From contig JAHDVF020000864.1 of NCBI GenBank assembly GCA_022606425.2, positions 1,364,001 through 1,428,000 of the forward strand: a stretch of DNA of 64,000 nt, written 5' to 3'. The notes beneath the pieces are model-generated. The model had not been told where the DNA came from. It was given only the letters and a program-made list of their open reading frames with translations, and ran no database searches. Shown here piece by piece: positions 45,012 to 54,790 of the stretch. Position numbers and translations under genes: made by a program. The stretch comes from Lepidostoma basale. Its lineage: Eukaryota; Arthropoda; Insecta; Trichoptera; Lepidostomatidae. How positions within the stretch are numbered: position 1 is the first letter of the stretch; the number at the start of each line of letters is the position of its first letter.

Positions 45012-46182
45012 CAGTGATTCCCAAAGTGGTCTATATAGACCCCCAGGGATCTATGACAACTTGCAAGGGGTCTACGACAGTTGCAAAAAAAATTGGGGGT
45101 CCATGAGATGGTTCAACTAAATTGAAGCCGAATATTGAAACGCAAAACGAATTTGGGGAAATCGGTCGATGGAAATCGTTGGCGACCTTTTGTTTTTTTT
45201 AGCTCAACAGCGACTTCCGGCCAGTAAAATTCGGCAGCGACCATTTTTTTGGCTCATTTGAAAAGTCAATTTTCATTCATTTTCATTTTCATTTTCATTT
45301 ATTTATTTTAAACATATCTAAAGCATTACAATTTTTTTTCCAATACACTAAAGATACAAGTTAGAGATACACAATAATAAGTAATACATAATAGATTAAT
45401 AAAAAGAGCGAGAAACATAAGATGCATGACAAATTAATAAAATAAATATACCATACAATTATAATAAAGATAGTACTTCCCTCAGATGAGCCAAACTATC
45501 ACAAAATATGTCAAACTCCGAGGTGATACGATTAAGCAAAGATAATGCTCTACCTACCGGCATAACCATTGGCAGGTTGGTTCTGCATCGTGGGAGATAA
45601 AACAATCTATGGCCCCTTTGTCGAAGACGAACAGGGACGAACAGACCTACATCACTCAGGATTTCTGAGTTGTGTATACAATCGCCTATCAGTCAAAAGA
45701 AATGGACACCCAAGTGAATGTCTCGTCTCCTCTTGAGTGACTGGTAGCCTAGCATCCCTAGCAAGAAATCAGTTGGAAAGAGCCACGAGTAATATCCATA
45801 CTCCCTAAGATAGAGGTATCGCAGAAATTTTTTCTGCACCCTCTCCACCATCAGGGAATATCGAACCTCATGCGGCGCCCAGATAATGGAACTACTCCAA
45901 CCGACTTCTCACCAGAGAGTTATACAGCAGCTTCAGCACCTGAATATTACGAAAGATCTTGGCGTTTCTAATGACAAAACCAAGCATTTTGAGGGAGCTA
46001 TTACATAGTGAAGTTATGTGAAGACTAAACGACAAGCGAGCATCGAACAACACCCTTAGATCCATGGACGTCGACGCTCTTTCGAGCTTTAAATTAAATT
46101 AATTTTAGGAAAGCAGGGGGTCTACACAAAATTGAAAAAATCGGCAAGCGGTCTACGGGACAAAAATGTTAAGGAACCTCTG
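45012..46182. mobile_element. hAT-like element U with 8-bp target duplication
   Basis: The left end CAGTGATTCCCAAAGTGG and right end CGTAGACCGC...CAGAGGTTCC (inverse) are hAT-type. Both ends contain GGTCTA/TAGACC words. ATCTATAG (45004-45011) and ATCTAAAG (46183-46190) are 7/8 identical, as expected for a hAT duplication. A LINE-D fragment occupies most of the inside. Confidence 0.7.
45270..46110 (-). mobile_element. LINE-D (Jockey-like) 3' end
   Basis: Minus-strand frames give FRNIQVLKLLYNSLVRS, YSSIIWAPHEVRYSLMVERV, QKKFLRYLYLREYGYYSWLF, FLLGMLGYQSLKRRRDIHLG, RHRLFYLPRCRTNLP and RALSLLNRITSEFDIFCDSL. This is the Jockey-group C-terminal region (LVRS.LEY.S..W, ERVQ..FLR). The TTTTCA tail at 45270-45300 is an inverted TGAAAA repeat. 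A few frame breaks; no RT core. Confidence 0.8.
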
Positions 46183-46190
46183 ATCTAAAG

Positions 46191-46490
46191 CTATTGTGCG
46201 AATCATTTCGAATAAATTATTACTGAGCACATCATTATGGCCATTGTACATGTAACATTCTGCTCATTCATTAGGGCTTCCTGAAGTAATTTTCGAACCC
46301 ATGGGTTTCTAACAACGTAAATATTTTAGTACACGGGGGTAATCCGTATAAAAGAAAACAAACCAAGGCCGGAATTACGAGTCTGTTTTTGTGTCACATA
46401 AAGTGGTTCGAGAAATAATTTTGAAAGGATTTGTTTACAAGAAATTAAAACAAATCTTCCACGTTGATCGAGAATCACGCAAATGTTAAA
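46191..46490. other. no recognised feature
   Basis: Nothing assigned. Confidence 0.4.
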
Positions 46491-46496
46491 ACAAAT

Positions 46497-47064
46497 TACA
46501 ACAACAACAACAAACCATCACGCCGTTTCCTCGCAGGGGTAGGCAGAGAGATGGACCGCCATAATACTCTATCCTGACATACCTCTCTAGCTTCCTCCAC
46601 ATTCATACATCGAGTCATGCACGCACGTCGATTCTTCCGGCTTTTGACATGATGAACTTTTAATATTTGATTAATTTTGACATGCCATGTTTTCCTCGAT
46701 CTACCTCGACTCCTTTCTCCATTTACATACACTTTACATTAACGTATACTTTTTTAACCATTCTTTCTTCACCCATGCGCTCCATATGTCCGAACCAACG
46801 CAGCGATCCTTTCATAATTTTGTTCATAATACCTTCTTTCGCTCTACATTCCTTCCTAATATCAGCATTTGAGATTCTATCGTACATCGTTCTACCACAC
46901 ATACGTCTTAGGGACCTCATCTCTACCGCATTTATTCTGCTCTCATCTTTTTTCTCCCAGTTCCATGCTTCGCTTCCATACATAAGGGTTGGGACCAGAA
47001 CTCCACTGTGAACGGCCATTTTCGCTTTCATTGATAAATTCTTGTTTCCAATAATTATTTTGAA
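46497..47064 (-). mobile_element. LINE-A, TTG-tail subfamily
   Basis: The sense strand starts IIIGNKNLSMKAKMAVHSGV and runs in one frame through LMYGSEAWNWEKKDESRINA, RRMCGRTMYDRISNADIRKE and KGSLRWFGHMERMGEERMVK. After a frameshift near 46730 it continues RSRGRSRKTWHVKINQI to the terminus. The tail is (TTG)n. Confidence 0.85.
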
Positions 47065-47208
47065 AAAAATTATGCATGTATAATAATAATTATGGAGGTT
47101 TTGAGGAGAGCCAATTGTAGTAGACAACTGCTAAAGGACGTCAAGGTCCGTAAGATTTCATACCTGGGTCACATTCTGCGGGAAGATAAATACAGTTTGT
47201 TCCAACTA

Positions 47209-48763
47209 TACTAGAGCCGCTCAGAAGTGAGTCTTGGGGCCATAAATCATTTCCCTATGTCTATCTCGCTTGCACTTACGAGCCTTATGGAGCGGTTTAG
47301 GGATGGGCGTAACAATAAAATAAATATATCGATAAGTAACATTTATTATCGTATCTTGTTCATAAACTTTAACGAGTTAACAAAGTTTTGATATTAAACT
47401 TTATTTTTGGGTTTTACGTGCGTTTAAATTAGTATGAAATTAGTGACTACCAGATACTAAATTAAATACCAGTAAAAACAGAAAAATTGTTTAATTTTAA
47501 AATTTGTATACCGTATGTCTATAAACCCAGAAAGAAAGTTAAGTATAAAAAACAAAGTAGATCATATTGTGGCCCTTAAAAGAGCCGTTTATATTACAAA
47601 AAAATGTATCAATCCTCATCGGAGTCTTCTTCATCAGTGATCGACGATTATAACTGAGGGCTCTTCAAGTATATTTAGGAATGCGGAAAACCATGCCATA
47701 TATGTATCGCCATCCATTTCTGTGTGATAATCAGCATCCTTCGATTTTACCGCTTTAAATATTAGCTTCGCTTCTGGAACAAAGCCAGTCCTTGCGGAAC
47801 CAGCATGGCAAACTATCAATCTTTGACCTTTTCCTACAGGCTGATTCTTGAAACCTCCTTCATCGTTGCTTCCAAGCCACATACGCTTTCTTGAATGGTT
47901 TTGATTAATCCATGTTTCATCCAGATAGAAACGCGGCCGCTGATCGTTAGTTCTTCTAAGTAAATCCAATTTCCTTAAAAAGTCCATTCTGGCACTAACA
48001 ATATCTGTTCTTTCCATTAAATATTTACGTCCTTCGGCATTTTTCTTATACTTGAACCCAATCTCCTTCATGAGTGTTCTCATCGAAGTTTTTCCGCATT
48101 TAAAATCAGGTAATTGCTCTCGGTATTTTTCTAATATTTTCGCCACGGACGGATACTCTCCACTATCATAAAATGAACCTACAGTCCGCTTCCAATACAC
48201 TTTTATCAAAATCGTCAATATTGGTGACAGTTTCTTGTTTCTTAAAATTTGCTCTTGGTGTACAGGGGCTGCTTGATTGCAATAATTCAGTCTTTATTCG
48301 GTCCACTGTCACTCTACTCACACCACAAATAAACGCGGCCATTTCACGTGGTTTGTTGAAATTAAGAGAAGCTATTTTATTCGGATCACTTTTCAATTCA
48401 TTGACAAACAAGAATACGTTGTGAATCACTGTTCGAGTTTGAGGGCTAATATCGCCATGTAATTTCTTCAAATCAATGTTGGAAAATAAAGTATCCATAG
48501 TGCGTAACGAGTGGTGACACACGAATGAATTCATTTAATTGCAGTAAACACATTTATAACAAAAAAGCACTGCATTCGGTAAAAACCAATCATTAGTGAC
48601 TCATCGTACATATCATAACGTACATATCATTACAAAATCATTATAATGACTCATCGACACCATGAGAGCAGGTAGCCGTATACCGATAACGGTCCTGGGG
48701 CTTCCCATCCCTATTTCTATTGACATTTATGGCCCCACGACTCCGTTTTAAACGGCTGTAGTA
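47209..48763 (-). mobile_element. IS630/Tc1-mariner-type transposon in LINE-G
   Basis: TIRs of 39 bp, TACTAGAGCCGCTCAGAAGT... (47209-47247) and the mirror of TACTACAGCCGTTTAAAACG... (48725-48763), both ending TGGGGCCATAAAT internally. A TA duplication lies outside (47207-47208, 48764-48765), and removing the element plus one TA restores the LINE. It carries a broken transposase on the minus strand. Confidence 0.85.
47590..48534 (-). pseudogene. DDE transposase of the 47209 element, broken and deleted
   Basis: The N-terminal frame (48534-48166) begins MNSFVCHHSLRTMDTLFSNI and includes MAAFICGVSRVTVDRIKTEL, an HTH-like segment. A frameshift near 48180-48220 leads to the second frame (to 47634) with KTSMRTLMKEIGFKYKKNA, a winged-helix style block, then RPRFYLDETWINQNHS, the first catalytic D (YLDETW), and GKGQRLIVCHAGS. 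It ends at PSVIIVD, where the second catalytic site would begin, and stops. A short acidic tail (EEDSDED) remains in another frame to about 47606. The catalytic C-terminus has been deleted. Confidence 0.75.
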
Positions 48764-48969
48764 TAATACTGATGGGAAAAATTGAGGGACAGCGTGGTCT
48801 CGGTAGAAGGCAAACGTCTTGGCTGTGCATCATAAGAGACTGAACCGGGATGAGACATGTGGGGGAGCTGTTCCGGGTTGCGCAAGGTAGAGAAGCCTTC
48901 ACCGGAGTGATTGCCAACGTCGGGGGGACCTGATACGGCACGCGAAGAAGAAGATAATATTTATAATTA

Positions 48970-49192
48970 TTATTTGTTTTTTGGACTACCAGGCCCATTA
49001 CAATAAAAAAATCCAACACAATTTCCTCTGTAACAGCTTTGTAAATAGTGTTTTCAAAGTATTTCATTATTTATTAATGAAATTACGAGTATCCAAAAAG
49101 GAATACAATTTTTAGAATCAATAGGACATTTTCAAGGGGATCCGAAAACATAATTTTCTAGAAGAATTTAAAAGTGTTTAATAACTTTTTTT
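48970..49192. other. no recognised feature
   Basis: Nothing assigned. Confidence 0.4.
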
Positions 49193-49194
49193 CA

Positions 49195-49790
49195 AATCAA
49201 ATCAAATCAGTTTATTTTCTCAAAATATATTTCAAACATTTTTTATAGTTTGAGACTCTAGATCTATTTAGAACAGGTAAAATATAATAAATATATAATA
49301 CCAGGAACGCATGAGAGATGGTTCGACATTAGGAATATAAGATACTCTCCAAAGTCTCCAAAGTTTCCAAAGTATTTGTCTTTTGAACATACTTTCACGA
49401 ATATGAAAGACATCGATCTCCGAAGCGATCATGTTCAGCAGTTTGATTGCTCTCCCCACCAGAGGCAGGTTGGTTCTGCATGCTGGGAGATACAACAGTC
49501 TGTGCTGACGCTGTCGAAGATAACCATCCTGAACATAAAGATGGATAGCCTCCAAGATGACGGAATTCTTAAAGAATCCCCTGATAAGTCTGAAGAAATG
49601 AGTAAGTGTACACCCATACCTTCTTATCTGTAAGCTATTGGTCCCCAGCATGCCCTAGAGGAATGCAGTGGGATAGAGCTACGGATAGCTACCAAACTCT
49701 CTCATGTAGAGATATCTCAGAAATCTTTTCTGGACCCTCTCCGCAAGTCATCAAGGAAATTCAGAAACCAGCGTAGAGTGTATGGCTGGC
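49195..49790 (-). mobile_element. LINE-D-like 3' end, TTTGA tail
   Basis: The 127-codon minus frame (49651-49268) reads YGCTLTHFFRLIRGFFKNSV, DGYLRQRQHRLLYLPACRTN, LPLVGRAIKLLNMIASEIDV, aligning with the 45270 copy. Its tail is (TTTGA)n at 49195-49207, so it is a distinct subfamily. 55600-55675 has the same tail. Confidence 0.75.
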
Positions 49791-50520
49791 CACGTTTTTA
49801 AGGATTTAAAGTTTATGCTCAAGTTTCTCCGTTGTGTGTTTTCTACCTTTTTGTGATTAATTATATAATATGTTGTATAAAAAATGTTATACATTAGCTG
49901 TAAGAAATGTACTTTTTTTACAAATAAATTATGTAAAATATAAAGGACGCCACGGTCTTGAAAAAGAATTACCCTTGACTACCTTAATGGCCCTCACTTG
50001 CCTTTGGACCCTTAACCTCTCATATGAAAGGTTCCAGTTCCCAACTGGGGGGACGGTAACGCCCCCGTTGAGAGCTTACGATTCAGACATAATATTACGT
50101 ATATTGTCTTAACCTGGTACGTCTTTTGAACGGATTGAGTATTTCAAAAATATTTTCGCATTAATCCCTGGCAAGTGAATTTCGCAGATTATAATTATGT
50201 TAAACTGTCGCCTTTCCGTTTTCATTACAAACGTACTGTTGACACAGCTTTGAGTATCTTCCCCGTGTTAGATTACAGATCGCGTCATTGCGTTGATCGA
50301 TTACTGAAGTCATCCTGGAACTAGGTAATCCATCACATTGAAAACCTCCCATAAATCATCAGCATTTCTTAGTACATACCCACTTTCATGAAACAGAAGA
50401 AGTGGTGTAAACGAGCACTTGAATGAAGTGGGTTGGCTTAATTTTTTAATTGTTCTGCTTTCTGAAATTCAAGTCGATAGTATACGACATAAAATTATAC
50501 ACAATAAAAATGAGCGTAAT
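49791..50520. other. unassigned; hAT-like scrap
   Basis: 50033-50080 (CAGTTCCCAACTGGGGGGAC, GGTAACGCCCCC) resembles the left end of hAT-like T. Otherwise nothing. Confidence 0.4.
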
Positions 50521-50523
50521 GTT

Positions 50524-50605
50524 AACTAACAAACTAACTAACTAACCACCATGGCGTCTCCCCGAAGGGGTAGGCAGAAAGGATAGACTGCCCCACTTTT
50601 CTTTC
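50524..50605 (-). mobile_element. LINE-A terminus only
   Basis: CCATGGCGTCTCCCCGAAGG with TTAG-type tail, truncated after about 80 bp. Confidence 0.7.
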
Positions 50606-50984
50606 TACTAATTAAAACTAAAAAAATAATCAACAAACCTTCATGTCAATTCCCCAGAGTATTACATAAAGAAGACGTCACAGTTTTCTACTTACTTATT
50701 ATTTTTTTGTTCGCATTTATATAACGTGTATTCCGACACATGGCATGGCCGTAGTATATTCGTATCATATTTGACTATATTTTTCTCAACTCCGTATATC
50801 ATTTACATTATACTTGTACATACGAGCACATATACTTTCTTCATCGTCGTTGAATTAAAATAGGCACTAAGTACCAGAAAACTAAGCTTTAAAAAACTAA
50901 GTATGCAGTTTTATTCTATTTGTCATATAGAACAAAACTGCGAATTCCTTTTTTATTTCTTTTTTACGGTACTTAATGATTAAT
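50606..50984. other. no recognised feature
   Basis: Nothing assigned. Confidence 0.4.
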
Positions 50985-51500
50985 TTCTTTCTTCTTCTTC
51001 TTGTTGTTCTGTCACACCTCCGTGGTGCATAGGGCCTCAAGGAGCCTTCTCCACTCGACTCTATCACATGCCTGATGCCTAACATCACTGCTGCTTTGAT
51101 CTCGTCCTGTAGGGCTCCCCTTCAGGTGGCTCTAGGTCTGCTTTGCTTCCTTTTCCCCCCTAGAAGGGACCGGTCTAATGCGCCCTGAGCGATGCAGGCT
51201 GGGTTCCGTCTCAGAGTGTGACAGAGAGCCACAGCTATTTGCGTCTAGCGATTTGTTCTCTGATTTGTTTTTCGCCTGCCATAGTCCAGAGAATGGCATT
51301 TGACACTGTTTGGGACCAATAGATCTTGAATATTGAGCGAACGCACTTATTTATAAACACCTGGAGTTTTCCAATAACGTCTGTGGTAGATTTCCAAGTC
51401 TCACATCCGTACAGCATTACGCTTTTAACGCTACTGTTGAATATTTGGAGCTTGAGCTTTCTCGAAATGATATTGGAACGCCATATAGGGCGAAGCATTG
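50985..51500 (-). mobile_element. LINE-K 3' end
   Basis: The minus frame from 51498 reads IWRSNIISRKLKLQIFNSSV, KSVMLYGCETWKSTTDVIGK, LQVFINKCVRSIFKIYWSQ and IREQIARRK, then stops. Shifted frames continue HTLRRNPACIAQGALDRSL. The KLQVFINKC block marks another insect non-LTR RT family. Tail CAACAAGAAGAAGAAG. Confidence 0.8.
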
Positions 51501-52094
51501 CGAATGCTTATTTTACTTCAACCATTCATTTATTAAAGAAGAATTCTATATACAATGCAAAGTATATTTATAAAAGCATTAATAATACAAATACATTTCT
51601 ATTGAAGATTTTAATGCGGAACTATTAAACTTAAATATTTTTCTGTTTGTGTTATTTTTTACGAGTTCTAAAAATACTCAAATATTTTTCATTTTTCGTA
51701 GATTTGATGCTCGGCTAATTTCATTGCATGCGAGATTTTGAGTAATAAATAATGTCGGGGAACACACTTTTACAATGTGCCATTATGTAAATATGGGCGA
51801 TTCACAGACTATTTCACCGTTAATGCTCGTATCGCTAAAGAGGGTCGTAGAACCCCGAGCTTAGCAATTCATCAAAATTGCGCGCGCGAGGAAAAACGTT
51901 AGTGGTACCATGAGTATACTTCATACCCCAAATTTATATGTAAGCTTTAGAATAAAGGATATTTATTAAATTAGGAAGAATAATTTTAAGCGCTGTTTTA
52001 ACTACTTGTTTATGATATATTTATCATTATTTCCATACGTTAAATGTGTACATTCTAATTAAAAAATCCAATTTCATATTTACAGACCTAAGTT
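51501..52094. other. no recognised feature
   Basis: Nothing assigned. Confidence 0.4.
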
Positions 52095-52180
52095 TTATTA
52101 GATAATCCATTGTTTTGGTTGAAACACTATGTTAACATTATTAACTGTTTACATAAAACACTGTTATAAAATATTAATTG
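52095..52180 (+). repeat. P1 outer flank
   Basis: CCATTGTTTTGGTTGAAACA and TTATTAACTGTTTAC match the outer part of other P1 pairs. The rest of the unit is displaced to 52838 by later insertions. Confidence 0.5.
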
Positions 52181-52195
52181 ATTCTTCTTTCTTCT

Positions 52196-52500
52196 TTAAC
52201 AGCCGTTGTCGTCCACTGCTGGACATAGGCACCCCCCATACTTCTCCATGTATGACATGTCATACGGGGGTTGGTTGGCATTACAACGCCATGCTTACCA
52301 GACGGGTTGGCGAGGTGTCCTTCCACGTTGGCCTATGCATCAATATTATCCACCGAGGTTGTTCACACTCAAAAGTCGAGGAGGTGTGGATAGGTACTTG
52401 GGATCAGATCAATTCTCCAGCGTAGCATGGCCATCACCACGGTGATGGCCATGCACCGCTCGAAGAGTCAATAGGGTCCCCTTTACTACCCCCCTTATTG
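52196..52500 (-). mobile_element. LINE-B-like 3' end
   Basis: CGTCCACTGCTGGACATAGG is the antisense of the VQQWT terminus typical of insect RTE-type LINEs. The following text is too degraded to align fully. A 28-bp palindrome (CATGGCCATCACC, 2 bp, mirror) sits at 52426-52453. Confidence 0.55.
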
Positions 52501-52604
52501 ATTATATTTCTTCTATGTTCGCCATACTTTGTGTTGTAGAAGTTTAATATATATTTAAAAATACTTTGTATACAACACTCTAAACAAATTAAAATTAAAT
52601 ATCA

Positions 52605-52636
52605 AACATGTTTCGGATTACCCTGCCCTTCCTCAG
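52605..52636 (-). ncRNA. hammerhead-like motif, P2
   Basis: CTGAGGA, A, GGGCAGGGTAATCC stem with mismatches, GAAA, ACATGT, then T. Confidence 0.35.
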
Positions 52637-52733
52637 TGATATTATATAGATATTTAAAATATTATATCATTGTTAACAAATACTTAATTTTTGTTAACAA
52701 TTTTATAATATTTTAAATATCTTTATAATATCA

Positions 52734-52765
52734 CTGAGGAAGGGTTGGGTAGCCCGAAATATGTT
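52734..52765 (+). ncRNA. hammerhead-like ribozyme motif, P2, variant stem
   Basis: CTGAGGA, A, GGGTT-GGGT-AGCCC (five pairs including one G-U), GAAA, TATGTT. The stem sequence differs from GGAC/GTCC in other P2 copies yet still pairs. Confidence 0.45.
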
Positions 52766-52837
52766 TGATATTTTGTTTAAAAAGTGAGTGTTGTATACAA
52801 AGTATATAAAAAAAAGAAAAATATGATTATATTTCTT

Positions 52838-52985
52838 TTAAAATTGTCGCGACAGCTGTTTTGCTAACCGATGTTAGCATCGTCAGGTGTAACAATAAAC
52901 TGTTAGTGAAACAGTTATCGCTACAATTTTGAAAGAAATATAATCAATTGTGATATTTTATAACATTTTTTTTTATCAAAACATT
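52838..52985. repeat. P1 repeat pair, diverged
   Basis: A minus unit (GTCGCGACAGCTGTTTTGCT) and a shorter plus remnant (GTGAAACAGTTATCGC) around AACAATAAACTGTTAG. Confidence 0.6.
52851..52886 (-). ncRNA. hammerhead-like motif, P1, compensated stem
   Basis: CTGACGA, T, GCTAAC-ATCG-GTTAGC, AAAA (for GAAA), ACAGCTGT, C. The third stem pair is T-A instead of C-G on both sides. Confidence 0.4.
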
Positions 52986-53345
52986 CAACTACGTATTACT
53001 AGCAAACTTACACGCCCAGAATTCGTATCATAATCACTACTGTCATTATATCAGTTCTGTTGAGTGATATGTGCCTTGTGCGGGAAATATCCTACGGGAA
53101 GTGGGTTATGGTAAATCAATACGCGGGGAAATGACCGGATAGTCGGTGTTTGGAAGCTTTTTGGGTACATTTACATAATTTTGTATAGCCCACTGCATGC
53201 TTTTGTAGCCGAAAAGGAACGAGCCAACGGGGATATTGTAAGGGTATAAAAAATTTGTTTGAAGCGAGCCCAGTACCTTCCAAATAAAATATTCCGTCTC
53301 CATATATGCAAAGACAAAAGACACTCACAAAATAATGTGAAAGCG
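52986..53345. other. no gene supported
   Basis: A minus ORF (53324-53106, 72 codons, aromatic-rich) has no recognised domain. Confidence 0.35.
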
Positions 53346-53349
53346 GGAA

Positions 53350-53450
53350 AGTACATTGGTCTAGACCAGTGGTTTTGAATAGGGTTGGTATCGCCCACCA
53401 GAGAGTGTTGAAGAGATCTTGGGGGGCGTTTTTTTTAATTCTTAGTAAAA
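53350..53450. mobile_element. possible hAT-like terminus
   Basis: CAGTGGTTTTGAATAGGG followed by TATCGCCCACC resembles a hAT left end; no partner end found. Confidence 0.3.
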
Positions 53451-53519
53451 TAAAGGAGTAATGAGAACCAACTGCCGCTCTCTTGGGCAATACTACTGTT
53501 ACATCAGTTAACAATATTA

Positions 53520-53857
53520 TTTATGTCCGGCTGGAGGTGTAGACAGTCGTCAAGATTGTTAATTTCTAGGGATAATTTCAGATCAAGCAAATTAAAGAAG
53601 TCGCGAAAAGTTTATCACCTTCGTAATATCATTTATGAAGATGGTGAAAGGAGTGGGCCAATGTTTGAATCTTGTGGCACCCCTGAATTTACAAGAAAAG
53701 ATTCCGATTGAAAAATTCCGTATGAGACGAATTGTTTTCTCCCCTCGAGGTAACTAATGGAAAACATAATCAACTGAGAGGAGAATCCAATTTGGGATAG
53801 CTTTGCTATCAGAATGTTGTGGTTCACAGTTTCAAAGGCCTTTTAGGAATCATTGAG
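53520..53857 (-). mobile_element. non-LTR reverse transcriptase core fragment (Jockey/CR1-like)
   Basis: Minus frame: VNHNILIAKLSQIGFSSQLI, SISYLEGRKQFVSYG and SGVPQDSNIGPLL, which are RT palm motifs (FD.VNH, SYL..R..V, SGVPQGS.LGPLLF). After a frameshift LKLSLEINNLDDCLHLQPDI follows the same family order. The glycine in PQGS is D here. This is the only RT palm fragment in the window. It ends where LINE-A begins. Confidence 0.75.
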
Positions 53858-54268
53858 AGATGAGATCCCTAAGACGAATGTTTCATAAAACGATTTACAA
53901 CAGAATTTCAAATGCTGATATTAGGAAGGAATGTAAAGCAGAATAAAGTATTACAAACAAAATTATGAATGGATCACTGCGTTGGTTTGGAGATATGGAA
54001 CACATGGATTAATAAATAATGATTAAGAAACTATACGTTAACGATGTGAATGAAGTACGGAGTCGTGGGGGATCGAGAAAAACTTGGCATGATCAAATTA
54101 ATCAAATTTTAAAGGTCGGCCGTGTTAGAAGTCGGGAGAATCGACGTGCATGTATGACTCGCTATACGAATGTGGAAGAATCTAAAGAGGCGTGTCAGGA
54201 TCGAGTAGTGTGGCGGTCGTTTCTCTCTGCCTACCTCTCCAGGGAAGCGGCGTGATGGTTTGTTGATC
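53858..54268 (+). mobile_element. LINE-A, TTG-tail subfamily
   Basis: Starts RSLRRMFHKTIYNRISNADI. Stops follow, then KKLYVNDVNEVRSRGGSRKT, NRRACMTRYTNVEESKEACQ and SAYLSREAA in one frame. The terminus is TGATGGTTTGTTGATC, not TTAG. Confidence 0.75.
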
Positions 54269-54360
54269 TTCTTCTTCTTTTTTGCATCTTGGTTTGTTGA
54301 TTTTTAAACGAATATAGGCTAAAAATAACTGACGAAGTGAACTGACGAAGAAACTAAAAA

Positions 54361-54550
54361 TAACTAACCCTGACGAAGGTCCGGCGAGAGCGAAACCGGT
54401 TGGTGTTACCAAATAAAGTGGTGTTAATACAATTTACTAAAAGTGTATTATTATTTAATTTAATAATGTCAAACCACAAATTAGGTGCTTCAAACGAAAG
54501 TTTAAAAATAACTAATTTTGAATTAAGATAAACCTAAGGCGTTAATTAAA
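54361..54550 (+). repeat. P3 dispersed repeat
   Basis: CCTGACGAAGGTCCGGCGAG, AGCGAAACCGGTTGGTGTTA, then AATAATGTCAAACCACAAA and CTAAGGCGTTAA. The same order as at 1396-1540. Confidence 0.55.
54370..54401 (+). ncRNA. hammerhead-like motif, P3
   Basis: CTGACGA, A, weak stem, GAAA, palindrome ACCGGT, then T. Confidence 0.3.
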
Positions 54551-54589
54551 TTAAAAAACACACACATATACACAAAAAAGTATTACCTT

Positions 54590-54790
54590 CGTGGCCGAGT
54601 TGTAAATGCTTTGACTGCCACCCCGTAGGCCCCGGGTTCGATTCCCGGCTATGGCATTGTGATTGTCACACTGTCTTTGGTATGGTGTTAGTATTCACGT
54701 AACAATAAAATGGCGATAGATTAGCTAATTATCACATTTCATGAGAATCAGTATGATAGCTATACCATTTACATCGATTAGGCTCTCGTT
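54590..54790 (+). mobile_element. SINE-S, best-preserved head
   Basis: TTCGTGGCCGAGTTG (A-box region) and GGGTTCGATTCCCGG (perfect B box) head the element, then GTGATTGTCACACTGTCTTT and the S body. A tRNA gene was considered, but the S body follows directly. Confidence 0.8.

Larger units (their letters stand above)
47090..48963 (+). mobile_element. LINE-G 3' end interrupted by a DNA transposon
   Basis: VLRRANCSRQLLKDVKVRKI and SYLGHILREDKYSLFQL end at 47208. GKIEGQRGLGRRQTSWL and VGELFRVAQGREAFTGVIAN follow at 48774-48930. Tail GCGAAGAAGAAGATA. The break falls inside the QLIL-GKI segment. Confidence 0.85.
52503..52815. repeat. P2 repeat, head-to-head inverted pair
   Basis: A minus unit (52503-52688) faces a plus unit (52690-52815), meeting at TTGTTAACAA. 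Both contain TTTAAATATCT-type words, the hammerhead-like block and the TTTGTATACAACACT end. Confidence 0.7.

Noticed and set aside
53106..53324. 72-codon aromatic-rich minus ORF
   Set aside because: No motif recognised and overlapping alternative frames are equally open; not supportable as a gene.
54590..54665. Free-standing tRNA gene
   Set aside because: It has A and B boxes, but the SINE-S body follows and the same unit is repeated elsewhere in decayed form.
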